In this document: positions 56,280 through 64,000 of the stretch, in pieces
Numbering within the stretch: the first letter of the stretch is position 1
Layout: every line of letters starts with the position of its first letter
Assembly: GCA_008828725.1 (NCBI GenBank)
Contig: MEHQ01002413.1
Coordinates: forward strand, 592,648-656,647
Direction: 5' to 3'
DNA from: Saccharina japonica
Taxonomy: Eukaryota; Sar; Phaeophyceae; Laminariales; Laminariaceae
Length of the DNA stretch: 64,000 nucleotides
The notes under the pieces: generated by a model
What the model was told of the DNA's origin: nothing
The model's input: the letters and a program-made list of their open reading frames with translations, nothing else
Database searches by the model: none
Made by a program: the position numbers and the translations under genes

Positions 56280-58900
56280 AGGACCACCCACCACTGCTGC
56301 TGTACTCGCACAAATATAATCGGTGTTTGGTGGAGTCCTACGATACCTTCGGCGGAAACTGGTAATTCCAAAAGACGTGCCCATTAAAGTGTCGGCCACA
56401 CAAACACCAAGCATACAAGGCTGGACTCAGGTGGAGGATTTGTCCGATTGGCAACAGGATGAAGGCGTGTGAGACACGTGTGAAGCGTGATAATGATTGC
56501 ACTGTTTTTGCTGACATTCTTCCTACGTACGTATAATGTTTGAGGTTGGAAAGTCCCACGCTCTCTTGTCGTTGTTTTTGTCGCTATATGATTGGCTCTC
56601 TCGTCGCTATTTTTTTTCGCTAAAGGCATCTATAATAACGACCAATACAACCTGTGTAATTCATTTTGCATTTATTAGCGGTTTGTGGTACTACGAGTAA
56701 CCTCTGGTAGACCATACGCGTACATTTTGTTTGTCTTCCTGTTTGATTGTCCCTGTTAGTCTGTCAACACGGCAGAGCCAACCAGAGGCAGTACGTACTG
56801 TAGTATTCACTTTTCATCGGGTAGAATATTTCCGGTAGCGCTTCAGCTTGCCCCATGGGCAGAGAGGCTCGGTGACACAACCAGCAGACCACCAGCTCCC
56901 ATGCCGCGGCGAGCCGTAGATGTGGCACAACCCCGAGGCAGTTCTGATAGCCATCAGGCCAGCCTTGCTGCTGACTTTCAATTTTGAAATACAATTTCTG
57001 GCAGCTGATTGGTTGGCCAAAGCGTGCCCGAGGCCGCTGGCGCTTTCTAAAAGATCATTACTGACTACTCGCCTAGATAGATTGATTCATCGAGGTTTCA
57101 ACACACCCGGGGAATATAGGATCCCATCCCCGATGCAGAAATCCCTCCGTAGATCTACAACTTCGACCAACCAGGGGACAAAAACGGTGACCCCCCGAGC
57201 CGACACCGCCCCGCACGGCGGTCCTCCATCCGCGGATCACTGATTGGCTGAGGCGCAAGGAGCCACGCACTAGGGAACGATAGGTCATACAAGGGCTCCG
57301 CTGCGCGGGCGGCTAACGCCGCACGCTACGCTCGCGGAAGGAAGAATAGAACCAAATGTGAAAAGCGTAAAAGAGGGACATGTAATGTTTTTGCAACTGG
57401 CGACTTGATAATGCCAAGAGCTCCATATGTATGACGGCAAATACAGGACAGAAACAATACTGGTGATTTTTTTTATCTTCCGACACGAAAAAACATCGCG
57501 AAGAAAGCAAAGCTTCGCTCCGAAGGACAGCCGCCCTCTACGCTCGCGCAACTCAAGAAAAGGGACACAAGAGGTCCACGATGTGTAAAGACCGACTTGA
57601 AAAGGCCAAAGAGATTCATGGTGCAATGCAGCGAAATACTTACTGCTGTGCCCAACTGAACGTACAGTACCCGTCTACCGCTGTATTGTGATACAGGAGT
57701 ACTGGTATGCGGCATATATTCTGTGGCAAATCAACTATCATACCTGTGTACGACGACAGCAGTACGACACAAAAAAAAACACACACACACCAAAGAACAA
57801 ACAAACGTACAGGCGACTTGCAAATGCATACAGCAGTACTCGTAGTAGATAGATACAGAGCTCCATGCTCCAGGACAACAGAGCTGTATGTTCGGAAGAA
57901 AGAAAAAGCACAGCAACCTGGCTCGCAGCACGGCGCTGCGCGGCCTGCTGGGGGTGTGATGTGTGCCTTTTTCGTGACTACTAAGTGTGGTAGTACAACA
58001 ACAGCAGCAGCAGCAGTACTACTGTAGTACCTTCGATCTTTGTATGTATAGAACGAGTATGAAAGAGAAAGCACAGCACAGCAGTAGTAGTAGTACGGTC
58101 GTCGATCGAATGGTACAAAAAATCCAACAAAACTGAGAAAGACGTACATACGTATGCTACTCGTACTCGTACTCGAACAAAACACTCCCCGCCCACCCGC
58201 GATCACCTCGCCATCGATTCGGTCCGGGTCGAGCCCTACTGCCTCTCTGCCCCAGTGAGCCCCGCGGGGCCCACCTCGCGTGAAGCCCGGTGCTCACCCG
58301 TGGCCCTCGTTCACCCGCTCGAGGATGAGCATGCCTCTCTCTGTAAATAATAGTTTTTCGACAAATAACGCACCGCTTGAACTTGGCTTGAATGTTAATG
58401 TTATTTTATTACAGACGAAAAAATCCTTATAATTTCGGACATACATACTGGATTAATTGCAGCAGCAGCAACAGCGAGGACCTTCATGCTCCCCTCGTGT
58501 CTCGATGGACACGCCACGCCTAGCCACGAAAAAAACGACCGCGCTCCTTCTGACCCCCCCCTCTACTGGCCAGCGCCCTCCCATATACCCGCGGTAGTGC
58601 CGGGCTCGCACGGGCTGTCGTGCTCACTGGGTACACGCACGAACCCAAAACCGGAAATGTTTAAAAAAAAATCAAGTACGTCGTATCAAAAAATGTTTTG
58701 TAAAAAAGTTGAAATTGCAATTTTAGAACTAAAAACACAGAAACATAGGAAACCCAAGAACCTCCGGGAAGCAAGTAACTTCTGCTTCGGCAATTAGAGG
58801 CTGAGAGTGGCTGTGAGGTGCCAACATATGCCGAGGAAAGCTTCCGAACCAAAGAAGATAAAGCTATGTATGTCTATTACCGGATCAGAAACGCTTACAC
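56280..58900. other. No supported gene
   Basis: It holds short GCTACGCTCGCG words (57330, 57540) and CAGCAG/AGTAGT triplet patches (57995-58100). A 57100-57290 segment (GATCCCATCCCCGATGCAGA, ACACCGCCCCGCACGGCG) is related to 58930-59270. Reading frames lack domains. Confidence 0.35.
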
Positions 58901-58929
58901 GCATCTACAACACTCCAACATCCCGTACA

Positions 58930-59270
58930 CAAAAACAGAGATCTCATGGATCGATACCGCCCTGCACGGCGTTGAATCCCCACCCCCATCAGCTGATTTA
59001 TGATAGGCCAGGGCTCATGGAGCCGGCGGGACGAGAGTTGCCCCTCGGGACAACGTCGAGGTCCCGCCGCACACGGGGACGATAAGGTTCCCTCCCCGGA
59101 AATGAAATACTTCCATACTTTTACAACCCCAACGACTCGGCGAAGACAACGGACATATGCCCCGGATCGGTACTCCCCCGCAAGTTGTGGAAGCCCCAAC
59201 CCCACTCGCTGATTGCTGATAGGCTGGGGCCCATTGTGGAGGTCCCGCCGCATCCGGGGATGACAAAGCC
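58930..59270 (+). repeat. Two-unit ~170-bp degenerate repeat
   Basis: Units share ATACCGCCCTGCACGGCG- or CCCCAACCCCACTCG-type sequence, GCTGATTTATGATAGGCCAG, GGTCCCGCCGCACACGGGGA. A third relative is at 57100-57290. Confidence 0.5.
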
Positions 59271-59289
59271 CTATCCCTGCGTTACAACT

Positions 59290-59395
59290 GCGCGTCGGTA
59301 GAACCAAGAGGACAACAGGGCAAGATATGGTAAAACTTAAAATGTACGTTGAGGACAACAGGGCAAGATATTTAGAAAAGTTTAAATATGCGTTG
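59290..59395 (+). repeat. Short tandem duplication
   Basis: GAGGACAACAGGGCAAGATA occurs at about 59308 and 59351, with a similar A-rich continuation. Confidence 0.6.
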
Positions 59396-59821
59396 ATTGT
59401 GTGTCCACAGTAGACGCGCGGACGCCGGAAAGGACGTAGTTTTTTCTACGAAATAAGATATTCTACTGTAGTCTCGCTAGGAACTTCAGCCAGCTGGTGT
59501 GCATTTGTAAGTGTCACTAACGGTATGCGTTAGTGGGTAGTATTAGGGAAGATGCGACGCGACCTACAGCAGTAGCAAGACCGAACCCAACCCCAACGCA
59601 ACCCGCGTTAACCCAAACAAAATTGCTGGGAGGAAATGTTTTTATTTCGTTCTTCGTCTTGCAGCACCCTCACGAAACATCGGGCACACTGCTACTTTAC
59701 TGTCGGCTGCCCATTGAGCCCTAATCTTTTAGCGGCTTTGGAAGTCTCGACTTGTCACATTCACTCGAGATACGCGTGTCATCATAGCAGTCCAACTCAA
59801 CCGAGGGACCTTGAAGTTTAC

Positions 59822-62759
59822 CTTGGTTTTCACTTCGAACATGTCCGCGTGCTTCTTCGCCTCCGCCACGAGCGGCGTGCCCTCCTTCTTAACCTTCTCG
59901 CTCGCCGTCCCATCACCACCGTCGTTGTTGTTGACATCGTCCGCGTTTAGAGCGTCGCCAATGTCCACGGTGGCCACGTCCCACAAGATGGACTCGGGCA
60001 AGTTGTCTATCGGGACGCACTTTGGCCGACGGCTTGGTCCTACCCCTTCGGGTGGTCGACTAAACTGAGCGAAGTGTCCACACTCGAGGGCCTCCACGCA
60101 CGCCGCATCCAGCTCTCTAGAAACCCGATCCTGCTTCGCCCCATCGGACACGACGGCGATGATCGTCCGTCCCGTCCCCAGCACCAGAGAGGCCAAACTT
60201 TGGTGGTCTTCTTTCGTCACCAAGACAACGTCGCCCGGCCTGGAGAATCTGCGACGCCGAACTAAACACATGTTTGGTAGGTGTGCGTCAACAAGTCGGA
60301 AGAAAAGGTCAGAACGCCTAGCTGTCGCTAGGAACTCCCGCAGCACGATGCTTGCAATTGTCATCAACTGCCGTTCGTTGGTTGAAGCCCTGTTTACACT
60401 GTTTTGAGCCGCAAGTGTCAACGATCCAGCTCTTTAGTTATGGCGAGGAGCTTTTCAGCGACTTATCGCGGCCCCTCGTGGATCCATAGTACTAGTAATA
60501 TAGCTATTTCAGGAAGGGGTGACTATTTTAAGGCGCATTGAAATATCTAAACTCGCATTATTTTGAGCTCGTAGGTTCAATACGTACAGCGGGTGTCATT
60601 CGATTTAATTGGGCTATTATACTATATCATGGCATAAATAGCGTCCACTAGCAAGTCGCAAAGACAGGTGAATCAGGTGTTTAACTGCCGTCAAACTCAG
60701 CGCATTAATCGATTGCAGTCATCCGATCTTTCATCACTCCCTCTCGGCAGCAGTCAAGTCCTGATATTCGATCCAAATCCCCTTTAGAACAATAAGTAGG
60801 GTGTCACTCCCGCTGACATCAAACCACGTCCTGTGGAGGGCGTAAGCTTTTCTTTACCCATCCGCCGGAGGATGAAAAACAAAAAAAAATCAAACCACGT
60901 CCCTGTCGAAGCTTGAGACTCTCTTTCCCTCTCAGACCGAATTGGTTCGGCAACAACTTCACTCCAGGAACGCAAAGTATGCCTGTTGTCATCTATCACA
61001 TCATGATGAACGACGTGCCCACCGCTTGATTAAATGCTTCGCCATCGCGAGCGTCAGAAAAGTCCCGGCGTCGGGCTGCTTCGATGAAACGATGACCCCC
61101 ACCGCCTCCAGGACGTCCTGACGGATTTCCACCTCCTCTGGAGCGGATGAAGGGACCGGAGACGCTGTCTGGGCGCTCGCACGACGGGATCCGACGGCTT
61201 GACACACGTAAGATGGCCCCTTGTGGGCGACCAACGCCAGGCCGGCATGAGAAGCGAAGTATTGCTTCTTGTTGTCCGCGACACGGCCGCTCGGTTCATC
61301 GAGGTATACACTGAGGACAGGGTTTTCTTCCAGCGTGAAGCCCGCCTGGACCAGCATGCCTGCGCAAGACAGACGACGAGATTGGAAAGGAGGCACGCGC
61401 ACGTCTGAAATACTTGTTGTAGCACGTATTGTGCGGGCATCGGCGTGAGAGCGTGAGAGGAAGTATTGATACATACGCCCTCTGATTTCATCCTTTTGAA
61501 GTCTTGCCATTGCCGTCGGACAGCATTGTTGATACAAAAGACGCATGGAGATGCCCGAATCGCAACGGTGTACTCGGTGAGATTGCTTTTAGTGGCGCGA
61601 ACAACCACCGAAGTCGGGGGGCTTTTGTAGTGGGTAATGATGATCCCCCAGTTTTTTATATAGCTTCCGATTGGAGTACTACTACTAGAAGAATGCCATA
61701 AATTGCCAAAAAAACAACAACAACAATAGCTACTCCACAAGTTCTCAAGATATTCGGTGTCTATCGTTGATGTTGCCAACGGGCTTTAGAAATATCGCTA
61801 CGAACAGTGCAAAGCCTCGTAGGAACGTTGTATGCGATACCAGTTGGTTTCGCCAAGACTGAGCACTACTTACCAAGCAAGGCTTCCTGCATTCGACTAT
61901 GGTTGCATTCGACTATGGTTGACCAGACGAATGCTACGGCAGAGGTGCACCACGTTTTTTTCTGCTGAGGTCACTTTTGAGGAACTCTATGCGTCACCGA
62001 AAAAACAGATTTTGGACAAAAAAGAAAAAGACTACAGCAGTACGTGCACTCGGGTGAACGATCCCATGAACAAAGCATACAATTGAAAAAACAATGCAAC
62101 GCAAGACTGACCCATCCCACGGTAGGGGCGTAGCACAATTTTCTGAGCTCCGCACATGAGGAGCTCAATATCTCACCCGAAACATGACCTCGGAGACATT
62201 TGTCCGCGAAACCCGAGATCAAAACTTCCAATGCGGTGTACAGTAGTCCAAAAGCAAACGTACCAGTAGAATAATAACAGTATCCGGTGGTTACTCACGT
62301 GAGGGAGCTCAGCCGGTCAGAACACATTGAGCCAAAAAGTGGTACCCCTACCGTGTTATTGCTCGACTGCTCGACTGCTCGACTGATTTACCGACGCCTT
62401 TGGGTTAAGGAGCCTTTAATAGATCATTAAAAAAATATGCCAGTCAAAAAGTGCTACGTACCTCTGTGGTAGCAAGCGTCACCACAGCAAGGGGGAGCAA
62501 AAACTCACGAGCGACGTGCGGGCCGTTTATCGTCGAGACCCTGTCCATTGCCATGACGAGGGTGCCATGTCTGTGAATGTTGTTCCCCAGCTCGGAAAGC
62601 ACCTTCTTCATCCGCGCTGTGCCCCTGGGGTTGTCCAGGAAAATGCCGGTGTCCGATGCGACGTTCCAAAAGCAGAGGATGGCGTCATTGTTGCAGGGCA
62701 ACGCGCTGTCCGCTCCGACGATGTGGATGTCCTGCACGCACATCGTGGTCACAGCTCTC
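59822..62759 (-). CDS. Unrecognised minus-strand gene, three exons visible
   Basis: Exons in transcription order are 62759-62509, 61359-61023 and 60389-59822. The first join (donor GTGAGT, phase 1) gives STINGPHVAR-MLVQAGFTLEEN. The second (donor GTGGGC, phase 2) gives AMAKHLIKR-ASTNERQLMTI. The last exon may end at a GTAAAC donor or read on to the stop at 59729; if the second donor is not used, exon 2 ends at a stop at 61001. The protein is mixed in composition, with VQDIHIVGADSALPCNNDAI in exon 1, QYFASHAGLALVAHKGPSYV in exon 2 and RPGDVVLVTKEDHQSLASLV plus VNNNDGGDG in exon 3. I recognise no domain, signal peptide or catalytic motif. The 5' end is uncertain: exon 1 may start further right at an ATG (62866) or be internal. 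Introns contain family-1 MITEs and a mini-retroposon. Confidence 0.55.
60818..60902 (+). mobile_element. 57-bp mini-retroposon with 14-bp target duplications
   Basis: The 57-bp insert (60832-60888) reads TGTGGAGGGCGTAAGCTTTT, TTTACCCATCCGCCGGAGGA, TG and a poly-A tail (AAAAACAAAAAAAA). It is flanked on both sides by ATCAAACCACGTCC. A tail plus long target duplication indicates insertion by LINE-type reverse transcription. The CATCC-GCCGGA-GGATG hairpin before the tail may be the recognition end. It lies in an intron of the minus-strand gene; a relative is at 39334-39400. Confidence 0.75.
61925..62105 (-). mobile_element. MITE family 1 partial copy, minus
   Basis: It starts ACGAATGCTACGGCAGAGGT and continues to the CCCATGAACAAAGCATACAA region. 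The right end is lost against the next copy. Confidence 0.6.
62108..62482 (-). mobile_element. MITE family 1 copy, minus, diverged
   Basis: Left CCACGGTAGGGGCGTAGCAC, right TTTGGGTTAAGGAGCC and GTACCTCTGTGGTAGCAAGC. A triplicated GCTCGACT lies at about 62362-62384. Confidence 0.55.
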
Positions 62760-62869
62760 CTGCTCCATGAGGAGAGGGGGGGCACACGTTTCCGGTTAAA
62801 TATAGCGTGATTGTCGCTCGTAACTCGCGCACATGCAGGACATTTTTTGTGTCCCTCTGTCGTCAATGC

Positions 62870-63220
62870 TGGAGCGTTCGTGGATGGTGGACGGCAGACG
62901 GCATGTATGTAGTATTGGTAAATTCGAAACTGTGCGAAAATGAGAACTGTTCAATGAAGCGTAGAAACGCCTGATCTGAGCGATAACCCCTAAAGACTCC
63001 CTACGATGTATCGGCGCTTTTGTTATGAACTGCTCTCCTCTCGTATCACCACTCGAGTCTCATTTCATCCCAAGAACAAACTCAACCTATTCCTGCTCAG
63101 TTTCGGTCCTTCTGCTGTACATCACACAATCCATCAAGTTTCTACCGGTGGTACGTGCGCGTGAGTCCCCCATCGTGGCTGAAGCAGCAGCAAACAAAAA
63201 CAGTATGACGCAAGGTTTGG
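62870..63220. other. No supported gene
   Basis: Nothing recognisable. If the minus-strand gene starts further right, its 5' exons would lie here. Confidence 0.3.
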
Positions 63221-63455
63221 CTTCTGTCGTTCGTTGTGGTATCGTACCCGGTACGTTGGGGTTTCACTTGCTTTACTTTACCCATCATTTTGAAATTGTT
63301 TTGTATTGGTTTGTCTCTTGTCTCGTGAACAGGCTGTGACCACAGAACTTGAATCTGCACATGTCTCTCAAGGAATAGGAATCAGGCCAGACACTACTGG
63401 GTGTTGGGTGTACCGATGATGTAGTTGGGTAGAAAGAACGGGGTGAAGACAACGC
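63220..63455 (+). repeat. Repeat related to the LINE 3' flank
   Basis: GGTATCGTACCCGGTACGTT, GGCTGTGACCACAGAACTTG and GTTGGGTAGAAAGAACGGGG match 26028-26232. Confidence 0.6.
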
Positions 63456-63476
63456 ACACATGTGCTGCTACTACAG

Positions 63477-63657
63477 CAGTACAGGACACCTATATACTAA
63501 GAAGCAGGAAAATTGGTCCAGGCTGGATTACTTATTCGAGAGAGGGTGCTTTCTACACTACCCTCAAGATTTCGACTCCCGAATTTCTCATTTTCCTCCA
63601 AATCTTAGCCTGGCTTTCTTGTTAGCCTGTTTCTTATTAGGGGTCCTGTACTACTGT
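63477..63657. mobile_element. MITE family 5, copy 2
   Basis: AGTACAGGACACCTATA at the left and AGGGGTCCTGTACTACTGT at the right are inverted. Interior TTGGTCCAGGCTGG and CTTAGCCTGGCTTTC correspond to the copy at 46979. Confidence 0.65.
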
Positions 63658-63689
63658 TGTTCTATCGATTTTTATTTTTATTTTATTTT

Positions 63690-64000
63690 TTTTGGCCATC
63701 CCATTTAATATCTTCGCACTTCCGTCTTTCTCCCTCCCTAGTCGTAACTCAGATCCGGGGTCACAAAGTAGGCTCCTCTCCCTCCTCCCCCACTACGGTT
63801 CTTGCCTTGCATTTTTATCGCGAGAAGATTTCAGCACTTTCTTCCCTCGTCGACTTGCGTCGGATTCCGCCTACCCACGCCACGAAGGCGCTCTCAGCAA
63901 TTGGTTCCTTTTTATTTTTTCAAATAAAGACAAAATCTCTCACCACGGTGGGATTCGATCCTGGGTACCAATGATAGTAGTCTTTGAAGCTGACCACTAC
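63690..64000 (-). mobile_element. tRNA-derived SINE, minus (head type alpha), cut by window end
   Basis: The tail (GGCCATCCCATTTAATATCT), body (CAGATCCGGGGTCACAAAGT) and most of the head (GTGGTCAGCTTCAAAGACTA on the minus strand) are present. The head's first bases lie outside the window. Confidence 0.8.

Overview
The window looks like nuclear DNA of a multicellular or large-genome eukaryote. It is repeat-rich, genes are split into short exons (63-280 bp) by introns of 0.6-4.4 kb, donor and acceptor sites follow the GT-AG rule, SINEs carry tRNA-like heads, and MITEs, non-LTR retrotransposons and TTAGGG-type repeats are present. No bacterial operon, Shine-Dalgarno pattern, rRNA or CRISPR is visible. 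My best guess is a brown alga or related ochrophyte: the carbohydrate sulfotransferase-like genes, the oomycete/brown-alga style mariner protein and the near-balanced base composition fit. This is inference from family knowledge, not a match I could run.

Layout. 0.9-9.2 kb (+): the 3' part of a sulfotransferase-like gene (gene A), five visible exons. 7.7-14.1 kb: its last exons are repeated, but a perfect 19-bp Tn5/Nextera transposase end lies at one junction, so the extra copies are probably a misassembly. A decayed further copy of the last exon lies at 14.6 kb. 14.3-23.2 kb: MITEs, CATGG-rich degenerate repeats and Ty3/gypsy debris. 23.5-26.2 kb: two non-LTR retrotransposon fragments, one interrupted by a 21-base gap. 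27.9-37.3 kb: a 4.2-kb segment present twice in direct orientation, holding two candidate exon regions. 38-45.7 kb: MITEs, SINEs and CCATGG-rich satellites. 46.0-54.3 kb (+): paralogous gene B, seven phase-compatible exons (282 codons plus stop). 54.4-55.4 kb: minisatellite. 59.8-62.8 kb (-): an unrecognised gene with three phase-compatible exons. 63.7 kb to the end: a SINE.

Genes A and B are tandem paralogues 37 kb apart with the same intron positions and phases. They would act in transfer of sulfate from PAPS to an acceptor, probably a glycan, in the secretory pathway. The most unusual structure is in their introns. After the exon carrying the Arg-His-Pro-Ile motif, the exon end and its splice donor are repeated in tandem: four extra donors in B and one in A. 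The first in-frame codon beyond each true donor is a stop, so use of a later donor would truncate the protein. Most other sequence is mobile-element debris, often nested.
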